Assembly (NCBI GenBank): GCA_046350655.1
Contig: JAXMAB010000008.1
Coordinates: forward strand, 1 to 64,000
Direction: 5' to 3'
Length of the DNA stretch: 64,000 nucleotides
Source of the DNA: JAEUHO01 sp046350655
Lineage (GTDB): Bacteria; Planctomycetota; PLA2; JAEUHO01
Position 1 is the stretch's first letter, and every line of letters begins with the position of its first letter. The position numbers and the translations under genes are program-made. Shown piece by piece: positions 1-9,193 of this stretch. Under the pieces are notes generated by a model, which saw nothing but the letters and a program-made list of their open reading frames with translations, was not told where the DNA came from and made no database searches.

Positions 1-52
1 GCGACCTCCTGAACCCCATTCAGGTGCGCTACCAAATCTGCGCTACGCCCCG
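1..52 (-). tRNA. tRNA-Pro (GGG), 3' part beyond the window edge
   Basis: Read on the minus strand, this begins with acceptor arm CGGGGCG, then TA, a D-arm GCGC/GCGC around AGATTTGGTA, and an anticodon arm CCTGA/TCAGG around the loop ATGGGGT. The anticodon is GGG (plus-strand positions 15-17), reading proline CCC/CCU. The variable loop is present, but the T arm and acceptor 3' side lie left of position 1. A -10-like TACACT lies about 24 nt upstream at 76-81. Confidence 0.9.
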
Positions 53-75
53 GCGAGTCGAACGGAACGCGGGGG

Positions 76-85
76 AGTGTACCCT
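76..85. promoter_or_regulatory. overlapping divergent -10 elements
   Basis: AGTGTACCCT contains TACACT on the minus strand (toward tRNA-Pro) and TACCCT on the plus strand (toward the gene at 193). Both fit the TAnnnT -10 form that recurs in this window. Sharing bases means only one polymerase can open the site at a time. Inferred from position and pattern. Confidence 0.45.
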
Positions 86-192
86 GGGGGCACCCGGGGG
101 GGAGTTTTTGCCGACGCCCCCCGGCCGGAACGGAAACGGAAGCCGGAACGGAACGGCGCGGGCACCGGGACGGACCGAGAGGGGAGCCGAAC

Positions 193-1476
193 ATGGCCCT
201 GCAGCGACGTGTGCTCGCGCTCGTGATCGCCGCCGTCGCGGGCGCCGGCGGCTATCTCGCCGGATCGCGCGCCGGCGGCGCCGCGCCCACGGACGCGGAC
301 CTGGCGACCGAGAACGATCGGCTGCGGGAGCGCGTCGCCGGTCTCGAACGCGACCTCGCGGGCCGGCCCGTCGCGCTCGCCGCCGGCGGCGGCGCCCGGC
401 CGGACCCGGCGGCGGTCGCCGCGACGGGGCCGGCGGCCAGCGGGCCTCGCGTACCGGACGGATCGCCTCCGCGTCCCGGGGAAGAGGTGCCGTTCCCGAC
501 CCTGATCGACGGCATGACCCAGGACGAGTTCGTGAAGGCGGCGTTCCGCTTCCTCGAGGCGCAACTCGCCCGTGGCACGGAGGGCCACTTCGCGATCCTC
601 AAGGCGATCGACGAACACCTGGTGAAGGACAAGGGGTTGCAGCGGATGTTCGGCTCGGAGGAGGACGCGGCCCGGCTCGCGTACCCGCTGCTGAAGTTCG
701 CCGTCCACCACGAGGGGCAGGTGGTGGACCTGATGGCGACGGCGTTCCGCACCATGGCCGAGACGCCGCAGGCCTTCGCGGACCTGGACGACGACACCTT
801 CGCGGTGTTCACCGAAGGGATCGCGATCGCGCTGCCCGGCGCGGTCGGGCCGGAGCAGCTCGCGAAGTTCTCGGGCTGGGTCGAGAAGGTCCTCGCGACG
901 CCGGAGGGGACGTTGCCGAAGTCCGTCGAGGGGATTCGACGGAAACTGACCCGGCTCCTGCAGGTCTGGGCCCCGCCGCTCGGTGTGGACGACGCGATCG
1001 CAGCGCTCGCGCGGCCGGAGGCGCTGTCGCCGGAGCGCGTGGCGTCGATCCTCCGGCGGCTGCCGAAGGAGGCGCTCACGAGGGTCGATCTGATGCCGAT
1101 CGTCGGCCCGATGATCGACCGTGGGGAGTTCGAAGCCCTGGATCTCCTGCGGCAGGTCGAGTTGCCGCCGGCCGACCTCGCGGCGCTCGACCGACGGGAG
1201 ATCGTCGCGCTCAACCGCGGGGACGGGCTGCACGCGGGCGCATACCTCTACGCCACGCGCCGGGGCGACTTCGCGGCGGCGAAGGCGTTCTTCGACGCCT
1301 GGGGGGCGAGCCCCGACGTGGCGGGGGACACCTACGTCGTCGCCGCGATGAACGCCAGCGCGCCCGCGGCCTACCTGCGCGACGCGCTCGAGCGCCAGAA
1401 GGTCTCGCCGTCGCTGGCGGCCGGGGTGAAGGCGCACATCGAGCGATTGGAGAACTCGGCGGCCAGCCCCCGGTAG
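193..1476 (+). CDS. membrane-anchored hypothetical protein with short coiled coil
   Basis: A 427-aa protein of unknown function. An N-terminal hydrophobic segment (about residues 7-28, with GAGGYLAG) looks like an uncleaved anchor, followed by a short coiled coil (about 35-58, ENDRLRERVAGLERDL). The rest is soluble and alpha-helical without a recognised catalytic motif. The ATG follows a strong Shine-Dalgarno-like GAGGGGAG. The leader from the -10 at 80 is about 100 nt and carries several imperfect CGGAACGG copies. Its TAG stop lies inside the next gene's -10. It probably faces the periplasm, which is inference from topology. Confidence 0.7.
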   Translation: MALQRRVLALVIAAVAGAGGYLAGSRAGGAAPTDADLATENDRLRERVAGLERDLAGRPVALAAGGGARPDPAAVAATGPAASGPRVPDGSPPRPGEEVPFPTLIDGMTQDEFVKAAFRFLEAQLARGTEGHFAILKAIDEHLVKDKGLQRMFGSEEDAARLAYPLLKFAVHHEGQVVDLMATAFRTMAETPQAFADLDDDTFAVFTEGIAIALPGAVGPEQLAKFSGWVEKVLATPEGTLPKSVEGIRRKLTRLLQVWAPPLGVDDAIAALARPEALSPERVASILRRLPKEALTRVDLMPIVGPMIDRGEFEALDLLRQVELPPADLAALDRREIVALNRGDGLHAGAYLYATRRGDFAAAKAFFDAWGASPDVAGDTYVVAAMNASAPAAYLRDALERQKVSPSLAAGVKAHIERLENSAASPR

Positions 1477-1479
1477 GAT
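1474..1479 (+). promoter_or_regulatory. -10 TAGGAT overlapping the upstream stop codon
   Basis: TAGGAT uses the TAG stop of the preceding gene as its first three bases. Predicted transcription starts about 24 nt before the GTG at 1510. Confidence 0.4.
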
Positions 1480-1509
1480 GGGGGGCGGTTGCGGCCGAGG
1501 AGGCTCCGC

Positions 1510-2514
1510 GTGGACGCGCAGGTCCGTTGCCCCCATTGCGGCGGGATGAACACGCCCGCGGCCAACAACGCGCCGTACTTCTGCCGCGAGTGCAAGCGGA
1601 TCGTCGACCCCAACAAGACGATCGCCCGCCCGAGCGGGACGTTCGCGCCGCCGCCGGAGGACCTCCCGCCGCCGGAGCCCTCGTCGTCGCACCACCCCAC
1701 GTCGGAGCCGGCCGGGCCGGCCCCCGGCACGAGCGCCGGCGGCGCCGGCGCCCCCTCGAACTACGTCTCGCGCTACGGCACGGCGATCCCGCGGCAGCTG
1801 TCGGCGCCGGGCACGAAGGCCGCGGTCGCCGGGTCCCTCGGCATCGGGCTGATGCTGGCCGCCGGCGCGGGGATCGTCGCCGGGATCGTGCTCGGATGGG
1901 TCGGGGAGAACGTGCTGCGGATCCCGCTGCTCTTCCCGTTCCTCGCGGGCTGGTCGATCAAGCGCGCCCTGGCGCTCGGGGCCGGCGGCGGCACCCCGGA
2001 CCGGGGGCTCATCGGCGGCCTCCTCTTCCTCGCGATCGTCTTCGGGTCGTTCGCGCTGACCCGTTGGATCGAGTACCGCACCGTCGCCTCCCGGCAGACC
2101 GAGCACTACAGCGAGGTCTACGGCGTCTCCGCCGCGCGCGCGGTCGCGGAGCGCGCGGACGTCGTCGCGGGGCTGCGCGAGCACGACGCCTCGAGCGACG
2201 GCGAGGCCGACGGCTCGGTCAAGCTGCCGAGCGGCGCCCGCGTCGCCGTCCAGACGGAGCAGGACCGCCTGGCGGCCGCCTTCGCGAGCGGCCGCGTGCC
2301 CGCCGACGGGTACGACCTCGAGATGCTCGCCGCGATCGGCCGGACCGGCTTCCGCGGCCACCTCGAGTACGCGACCTCGAAGGACGGGGGGACCCGGCTG
2401 CGGCTGCTGCCCGGCTCCGGCGGCCTACAGCTGCCCGGCTTCGCCACCCTCGTGCTCTGGATCCTCGAGCTGGGCGTCCTGCTGATCACCGCGTTCTCCC
2501 GGTACGACGACTGA
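1510..2514 (+). CDS. zinc-ribbon multi-pass membrane protein, hypothetical
   Basis: 334 aa from a GTG preceded by GAGGAG; the upstream in-frame ATG at 1489 lacks a site. Residues 7-28 form a zinc ribbon, CPHC then CREC. A proline-rich linker follows, then hydrophobic segments at about 105-150 and 175-200 and a C-terminal one (LWILELGVLLITAF). Ribbon-linker-membrane architecture is common in planctomycete-type genomes, but its function is unknown. It may be cotranscribed with the gene upstream (33-nt gap), though it has its own -10. Confidence 0.65.
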   Translation: MDAQVRCPHCGGMNTPAANNAPYFCRECKRIVDPNKTIARPSGTFAPPPEDLPPPEPSSSHHPTSEPAGPAPGTSAGGAGAPSNYVSRYGTAIPRQLSAPGTKAAVAGSLGIGLMLAAGAGIVAGIVLGWVGENVLRIPLLFPFLAGWSIKRALALGAGGGTPDRGLIGGLLFLAIVFGSFALTRWIEYRTVASRQTEHYSEVYGVSAARAVAERADVVAGLREHDASSDGEADGSVKLPSGARVAVQTEQDRLAAAFASGRVPADGYDLEMLAAIGRTGFRGHLEYATSKDGGTRLRLLPGSGGLQLPGFATLVLWILELGVLLITAFSRYDD

Positions 2515-2651
2515 CGCGCGCGTCCTCCGGTCGCGTCGGACGTCCCGTGACGTCGTCGCGCCGCGGCGAGAACGCGCGACGTCGCCGACGCAAGCGTTCG
2601 TCGGGGTGCGCGGACGCCGCGGACCGGCTTGCACCGCGGGCGCGGGATCGC

Positions 2652-2657
2652 TAGGTT
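2652..2657 (+). promoter_or_regulatory. -10 TAGGTT of the sigma-54 activator gene
   Basis: TAGGTT in the recurring TAnnnT-CCG context, about 40 nt before the GTG at 2698. Inferred. Confidence 0.35.
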
Positions 2658-2697
2658 CCGGGCTCGCGCGGGGGGGTGCCCGCGCGCCGGAGCCCCC

Positions 2698-4080
<1,383 letters not shown>

Positions 4081-4097
4081 GCGGCGACCGGCCGACG

Positions 4098-4268
4098 CGG
4101 GCCTCGCGGCGGGATCCGGGTCGGGCGCGCGGTCGGGTGCACGGGACCGCGAGGCCCGCTGGCCGTCCGCGATCGTCGCGGCTGGTGGTCGCGGTCGCGA
4201 TGCGCGACGGGCGTCGCGACGGGGACGCGGTCGTGTGCGCGGGACCGCGAGGCCCGCCGGCCGTCAGC
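4098..4268. repeat. imperfect direct repeats with GCGAGGCCCG cores between convergent genes
   Basis: Two copies about 98 bp apart (about 4129-4170 and 4227-4268) share a block centred on GGGACCGCGAGGCCCG (4143-4158 and 4241-4256). The second copy runs into the stop codon of the J-domain gene. A reverse-orientation core, CGGGCCTCGCGG, is at 4098-4109. The inverted arrangement between converging genes suggests a two-way terminator; that role is inferred. Confidence 0.6.
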
Positions 4269-5598
4269 GACCCCCGCCGGGCGTGGGCGTGCCCGGCGCG
4301 GGGTTCGCCTTCCGGGCGCGCTGGTTGAGGTCCTCCCGGAGCTTCCGGGCCCGCTCGAGCTCCGTCAGGGAGGGTTCGAGCTTGAACGTGCTCGGGTCGA
4401 AGAGCCGCGACGGCGGCTTGTACGTGGGCGGCGGCGTCCGGGGCTGGCACATCGAGACGAGCCGGAGGATCGCCACCGCGCCGACGAGGACGTACCAGGG
4501 GAGCGAGCGCAGCGGGTTGCGCGACGTGGCGGCCTTCCTGGCCGCGTGCGCGTTGCGCTCGGTGCGGCGCCCCGACGCCTCCGCCGACGCGTTCGCCGAC
4601 GCCGCGGCCCGCTCGAGGAGCGTCGGCGCCCCCTCGCGCAGGAGCTGCGCCGTCGCCGAGTCGGCCCCGAGCCGGCCCGTCCGGTGGATGACGTCGCGTT
4701 CGCCGCCGAGGGGCGACGCCGGGTCGTAGACGCCCGCGGCGATCGACGTGAGGAGCAGCTTCGCCTCGCCGCTCCGGTCGGCCCACTCGTCGCCCACGCG
4801 GGCGAGCGTGTCGACGACGCCGAGCGCGAGCTCCCCGCGCATCGCGGGCGGCGCGAGCGCGAACGCCCGGTCGGCGAGCGACCGGGCGACCGCCGGGTCG
4901 AGGACCGCGATGGCGACGGCCAGCGCCCGGAACGTGAGCACGACGATCGGCTGGTCGAGGGTCGGCGCGGCCTCGAGCACGGCCGCGGCCATGCCGCGCA
5001 GTCGACCCCAGCGACGGGTCGCGACGAACCCCTGCGGGAGGATCGCGGGGAGGTCGGACGGCGCGTGCCGGAGGAGCGCGACCGCGCGATCCTCCGGCAC
5101 GAGCCCGAGGAGCAGGTCGCCGCGGCCCTCGATGGAGGTCTCGAGCGCGCGTTGCCAGGCGCGCCAGAGCGAGGGGTCCGCGTGGGCGTCGCGCGCGGCC
5201 GCCTCGAGGGCGGCGACGACGGCCTCGTCGCGCGCCGCGCCCGCGGGCAGGGCGCGCGCCGCGTGCAGCGCCTGGGTCCACGTGGCGGGCAGGACGACGC
5301 CGTCGGTCTCCTCGCGCTCGCCGGCCGCCGCCGGCGCGTCGGCCGTCCCGGCGGCGTCCGCGGCGGCGTCGGTCCCCGTCGGCGCGGTCGTGCGGCCCGC
5401 GACCGCCGTCGCGTCGGCGACGAGCGCCGCGAGGTCGGCGTCGGGGAGCCGCGAGAGCAGCTCGTACGCGTCCCGGACGGCGCGGAACCCGGCGGGGTCG
5501 TCGTCGGGGCGGTGCAGGCGCACGCCCTGCGCGTAGGCGCGGCGGATCGCCGCGCGGTCGGCGGTGGGGGCGAGGCCGAGCGCCTCGAAGGGGTTCAC
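4264..5598 (-). CDS. J-domain-like co-chaperone with C-terminal membrane segment
   Basis: 444 aa. Residues 1-55 are a shortened J-domain (NPFEALGLAP, then IRRAYAQ and FRAVRDAYELL) in which the usual HPD reads HRPDDDP. This resembles the small DjlB/DjlC-type J proteins that partner HscC in E. coli. The middle is helical, and about residues 360-378 (LPWYVLVGAVAILRL) form one membrane segment, so the J-domain is probably cytoplasmic and tethered. The GTG start overlaps the hscC stop as GTGA, implying coupled translation. The partnership is inferred from gene order and known HscC biology. Confidence 0.8.
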   Translation of the reverse strand: MNPFEALGLAPTADRAAIRRAYAQGVRLHRPDDDPAGFRAVRDAYELLSRLPDADLAALVADATAVAGRTTAPTGTDAAADAAGTADAPAAAGEREETDGVVLPATWTQALHAARALPAGAARDEAVVAALEAAARDAHADPSLWRAWQRALETSIEGRGDLLLGLVPEDRAVALLRHAPSDLPAILPQGFVATRRWGRLRGMAAAVLEAAPTLDQPIVVLTFRALAVAIAVLDPAVARSLADRAFALAPPAMRGELALGVVDTLARVGDEWADRSGEAKLLLTSIAAGVYDPASPLGGERDVIHRTGRLGADSATAQLLREGAPTLLERAAASANASAEASGRRTERNAHAARKAATSRNPLRSLPWYVLVGAVAILRLVSMCQPRTPPPTYKPPSRLFDPSTFKLEPSLTELERARKLREDLNQRARKANPAPGTPTPGGGR

Positions 5599-7304
5599 GG
5601 CGCGTCCCCGACGGGGCCGGAGCGCTCGCCTTCGTCGTCGTACGCGCGCGCGAGGACCGCGTCGAGGCGCGCCGCGCTCATCCCGATGGCGTCGCGGTCG
5701 CCCGACGCGAGCGCCTCCTCGAAGGCGTCGAGGGCCTCCGCGACGAGCCGCCGCGGGACGCCCGTGAGCTCGGCGAACCGCCGACGGGCGCGCTCGATGC
5801 GCGCGCGGTTCGGGAGGAGGTCGCGGGGCGACACCTTGAGCGGCTGCAGCCGCGCGACGGCGTCCTTCACCTGCTCCTCGGTGAGGGCCCCGGGACGGCT
5901 CTGGATCACCTGCGCGACGCGGCGGCCGGAGTGGAGCACCGTCGCCTCGACCTCGAGGATCCCGTTGGCGTCGTACGAGAAGCGGATGTCCACCTCGCCG
6001 GCGTGCGCCTGACCCGGCAGGTGCCGGAGCCCCTTGACCTCGAACGCGCCGAGGAACGTGTTGTCGGCCGTCAGGCGGTGCTCGCCCTGGAACACCTCGA
6101 TGGAGATGGTGTCCTGCTGCGGCGCGATCGTGTGGAAGCGCTCGACGCGGCTGACGGGCACGGTGACGTTGCGGTCGAGGATCGGGCAGAACGCGCCCGC
6201 CTCGACGCGGCCGCCGTAGGTGCGCGCGACCGCGACGCCGAGGCTGTGCGGGCAGACGTCGGTCATCACGACGTCGGCGACGGCGGCGTGGCGGCCCACG
6301 CGCGCGGCCTGCACCGCGGCGCCGAGCGCGACGACGCGGTCCGGGTCGAGGGTGCGGTTCGGCAGGCGGCCGAGCTCCTCGCTGACGAACGCGACGACGG
6401 CGGGCATGCGGCTCGCGCCGCCGACGAGGAGCACGTCGTCGAGGTCGGCGGCGGCGATCCCGGCGTCGCGCAGGCACCGGCGCACGACGGGGCGGAGCCG
6501 CGCGGTGAGCTCGGCGGTGGCCGCGTCGAAGTCGCCGCGCGTCACGACGACCGTCGCGCCGCCGACGTCCACCTCGACGCGGTCGGACGCCGAGAGCGAG
6601 CGCTTCGCGACCTCCACGCGCTGGCGGACGCGGGCCCGTTCGCCGGCGTTCCACCGGGCCGCGGCCCGCCGCTCGACGAGGTCGAGCAGCGCGTCGGTGT
6701 AGTCCTCGCCGCCGAGCCGGCTGTCGCCGCCGGACGCGCGGACCTCGACGAGGCCCTCGAACGTCTCGAGCACGGTCACGTCGAACGTGCCCCCGCCGAG
6801 GTCGAAGACGAGCAGCTTGCGCTCCTCGTCCGCGTGGCGGTGCCCGAACGCCAGCGCGGCCGCCGTCGGCTCGTTCAGGATGCGGTCCACCACGAGGCCG
6901 GCGATCCGCGCGGCCTCGATCGTGGCCTGCCGCTGCGGCTCGTGGAAGTACGCCGGCACCGTGACGACCGCGTGCGTGACCGGCTCGCCGAGGCGCGCCT
7001 CGGCCACGCGCTTGAGCTCGCGCAGCACCGCCGCGGAGCACTCCGTCGGGGTCCACGTGCGCCCGCCGAACGCGTACGTCGCCGCCGTGCCCATGTCGCG
7101 CTTGAAGAACGCGCGGCCGGCGTCCGGCGCCACCACGAGCCGGTCCTTGGCGGCGCGCCCCACGAGGACGGACCGGTCCGCCGCGATCGCGACCGCCGAC
7201 GGCGTGAGGTGGTCGCCCAGCTCGTTCTCGAGGGTGCGGGGGCCGTCGTCGCCGAAGACCGCGACGAGGCTGTTCGTGGTCCCGAGATCGATCCCGACCC
7301 GCAT
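5595..7304 (-). CDS. hscC: Hsp70 family chaperone, HscC type
   Basis: 569 aa, shorter than DnaK (about 640) and close to E. coli HscC (about 556). The nucleotide-binding domain shows GIDLGTTNS near the N terminus, INEPTAAAL-like NEPTAAALAFG, the phosphate-2 loop VFDLGGGTFDVTV and the adenosine motif GGASRMP. The substrate-binding half is short and lacks the DnaK EEVD-type tail. It clamps unfolded protein segments in an ATP cycle driven by a J partner, here the next gene. HscC in E. coli is a specialised Hsp70 without a known GrpE need. It is transcribed from a TAGACT -10 at 7353-7358. Confidence 0.88.
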   Translation of the reverse strand: MRVGIDLGTTNSLVAVFGDDGPRTLENELGDHLTPSAVAIAADRSVLVGRAAKDRLVVAPDAGRAFFKRDMGTAATYAFGGRTWTPTECSAAVLRELKRVAEARLGEPVTHAVVTVPAYFHEPQRQATIEAARIAGLVVDRILNEPTAAALAFGHRHADEERKLLVFDLGGGTFDVTVLETFEGLVEVRASGGDSRLGGEDYTDALLDLVERRAAARWNAGERARVRQRVEVAKRSLSASDRVEVDVGGATVVVTRGDFDAATAELTARLRPVVRRCLRDAGIAAADLDDVLLVGGASRMPAVVAFVSEELGRLPNRTLDPDRVVALGAAVQAARVGRHAAVADVVMTDVCPHSLGVAVARTYGGRVEAGAFCPILDRNVTVPVSRVERFHTIAPQQDTISIEVFQGEHRLTADNTFLGAFEVKGLRHLPGQAHAGEVDIRFSYDANGILEVEATVLHSGRRVAQVIQSRPGALTEEQVKDAVARLQPLKVSPRDLLPNRARIERARRRFAELTGVPRRLVAEALDAFEEALASGDRDAIGMSAARLDAVLARAYDDEGERSGPVGDAP

Positions 7305-7352
7305 CGCGTGGCCCGCTCCTCCGGCCGCGGCGGGAGGCCGCGGCGCGTCGGG

Positions 7353-7358
7353 AGTCTA
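7353..7358 (-). promoter_or_regulatory. -10 TAGACT of hscC
   Basis: The minus-strand TAGACT followed by CCC lies about 49 nt before the ATG, which has GGAGGAGC upstream as ribosome site. Part of the TAnnnT series in this window. Confidence 0.4.
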
Positions 7359-7710
7359 CCGAACCGCGTCGAGCGCGCCGATGCCTGCGCCGGTTCGGCC
7401 GCCGACCGTGGAGACGTTGGGGAGAACGGGCCCGCGACGACGGGCATCGTCATGCCCATCGACTCGCCGCGCGGGGCGCGCGGCGTAACCCGTTCCCCCG
7501 GCACGGGATGCGCCGTTTCTCCACCGGATCTCACCGGCGGCGATGGGCAACGCGATGCCCGTTCGGGCCCGCGTCGTTTCGTGGAGAGCGGTGACTTTCC
7601 CCGCGATCTCCGACGCAACTCCTGTCGTTACAAAGGGTTCGCCAAGGCGACGTGAACGTCGCGCGCCGGGCCTCGCGTTGGGCACGGCGCTCGCATTCCC
7701 TCCTGCGTTC
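7359..7710. other. intergenic stretch without a supported gene
   Basis: Between the hscC promoter and the large RNA I see no convincing reading frame, only short shadows. It holds a reverse-orientation repeat core CGGGCCTCGCGT (7667-7678). The block CGCAACTCCTGTC (about 7616-7628) also occurs at about 23308-23320 in another RNA-bearing intergenic region. The promoter of the RNA should lie at the right end, but I could not pick a clear -10. Confidence 0.4.
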
Positions 7711-7715
7711 TTTGA

Positions 7716-8826
7716 AAACAAGCACTGACGATCGGATGAGGCAGCAGCCGTGCACCGAAAGACGGCGGCGCCGGGCCGGGACCCCCGTGGTCCCGGTCGG
7801 AACGTGACGAGAGGGTTCAGCGCGGTGTCGGGGGCCGAATCACCCCTGCCCGCAAGGCGAAGCCATGAGCCCGCCCTCCGCACGTTCGCCGCGGCGCCGT
7901 GACGGTCATGAGGTGGCAAATCCCAGGAGAGCCGGTAGCCCCGAGAGGGGCCAACCACATCCACCGCTCCGGAAGACCTCGAGACGCAGGCGGGTCGGGA
8001 CGTCATCCCGCCCAACGCGTGGTGGGGGAGCGGGCGCGAACCAAAGCGCCCGACAGGACGGTGGGGGAGAGTGCTCTGGAGGGAGGAATCGCAAGGAGGC
8101 ATCGACGCTCCGGGCCCGCGAGGGCGCGGAGGACCGCACGAATTCGACGCCGGGATCGAGGCCCTGAAGCCGGACGCGTCCGCACGCACCTTAAGGAGCG
8201 AGGCGAACCGACGCGACCAACGGCAGGAGGGCAGAGGACGCCCGAGAGGGGGTCCGACCGGCGCGAGGAGAACGCCTCGAAGCGCGAAGCCCGTGGACGC
8301 TCGGGAGCCCGCGAGGGCGCCCGGAGGGACGGGGGTGGACGCCGCGAAGGAGGTACCCAAACCTCGCACGCGGCACGCCGTGGGGCCGGGAGGCTCCGCG
8401 GGATACGGGTCCCCCGTTCCGGCATGTGTCGTGGGGCACGAAAGCCCAGGGAAGGAAGCATCGTCGGACGCGCGGGCCCTTCGGGGTCCCCGCGACGGTG
8501 CGGGGGTGTTGCGATGGGCCTCTGCAGGGAAGCGAAAGCGCAAGGAGGGCCGGAGGACGGAGCGATCCGTCCCACCGACCCGGCTCGTGGAAGCCCGGAG
8601 GGCGTGAAGACGCCGCGCGGGCCGACGGAACCCATGTCCGTCGAAGCGAGTCGGGAGGGAGTCCTCGGAGCGCCGCGCAAGCCCAGGAGAGGGCCTCGGG
8701 TCCGCCGCAAGGCGGCCTCGCGGGTCGCACCACCGCTCAAGCCTTCGGAGGGCCGCAGCGGAATCGTTCGCCGAGACCGTCGTCAGGCTTCGTTGGGCCC
8801 TGCAGCGCATCGCGCTGCAGGGCCCC
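7716..8826 (+). ncRNA. candidate large structured noncoding RNA, about 1.1 kb, unknown class
   Basis: No credible protein frame exists here, and the strand is rich in purines at loops. The ends pair: AAGC plus CTGACGA (7720-7731, one A bulged) with TCGTCAG plus GCTT (8780-8790), extended by TCGG (7732-7735) with CCGA (8771-8774). Internal perfect hairpins include GCCCC-GAGA-GGGGC (7938-7951), CGGGCGC/GCGCCCG (8031-8052), GCCC-GCGA-GGGC (8114-8125 and 8307-8318), a UUCG-capped helix (8471-8494), GACGGA-GCGA-TCCGTC (8556-8571), GGCGT-GAAG-ACGCC (8601-8614), CGACGGA/TCCGTCG (8623-8643) and CCGCC-GCAA-GGCGG (8702-8715). A terminator follows at once. RNase P, tmRNA and SRP hallmarks are absent. 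The size recalls ornate RNAs such as OLE, GOLLD and ROOL, but I cannot match it to any of them. Confidence 0.75.
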
Positions 8827-8830
8827 TTTC
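8795..8830 (+). terminator. rho-independent terminator of the large RNA
   Basis: Perfect 14-bp stem GGGCCCTGCAGCGC (8795-8808) with its complement (8812-8825), a three-base loop ATC, then CTTTCGTTTCC. The T-rich tail lies only on the plus-strand side, fixing direction. Confidence 0.9.
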
Positions 8831-8921
8831 GTTTCCGGGGACCGCGGTCCGTTGCCGGGGACCGCTGGCGGACCGCCGCGGTCGCGGACGGCGTCGAGGG
8901 GACGCGGGCCGGCGACCCTTC

Positions 8922-8937
8922 GGGACCGCGAGGCCCG
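8922..8937 (+). repeat. GGGACCGCGAGGCCCG interspersed repeat copy
   Basis: Exact 16-bp copy of the window-wide repeat, between the large-RNA terminator and the prfC promoter. A 20-bp GC palindrome (GCGGCCCCGC arms, about 8948-8967) follows it directly. Confidence 0.75.
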
Positions 8938-8999
8938 GTGGCCGGCGCGGCCCCGCGCGCGGGGCCGCGTCAATCCCCGCCGTCGCGCGCGGGGGCGTG

Positions 9000-9005
9000 T
9001 ACCCT
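9000..9005 (+). promoter_or_regulatory. -10 TACCCT upstream of prfC
   Basis: TACCCT preceded by GTG as in other promoters here. It ends 7 nt before the ATG of a six-codon ORF and about 190 nt before prfC. This spacing is the one that gives leaderless starts elsewhere in the window. Confidence 0.5.
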
Positions 9006-9012
9006 CGACCGG

Positions 9013-9033
9013 ATGCCGCCGACCCCGCCGTAG
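9013..9033 (+). CDS. putative leaderless leader peptide MPPTPP upstream of prfC
   Basis: Codons ATG CCG CCG ACC CCG CCG TAG. The ATG sits exactly where transcription from the -10 at 9000-9005 should begin. Two Pro-Pro pairs, the second directly before the stop codon, are contexts known to slow ribosomes and termination. Because the next gene is release factor 3, an autoregulatory leader is conceivable. The region is C-rich, so proline codons also arise by chance. No conservation data are available to me. Confidence 0.3.
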   Translation: MPPTPP

Positions 9034-9193
9034 CGCCCGGCCCCGCCCTCCCTCGGTCCCCCGCGCGCGGGGCCCGGGCGGTCGGGCCCCCGTCCGTGGC
9101 GCGTCGCGCCCGGCTCGGGCGCACGTCGTCGGCTCCCCGGCCCGTGCCCGTCCCCGCGCGCCCCGATCCCCGCCGCACGGACCGCGCTCCCCG

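Noticed and set aside
8138..8150. tmRNA-like ATTCGAC
   Set aside because: No tag frame, no CCA-type acceptor end or matching 5' stem nearby; a chance match.
8448..8462. SRP-RNA-like GGGAAGGAAGCA
   Set aside because: The flanking helix 8 context is missing and the surrounding RNA is far too long.
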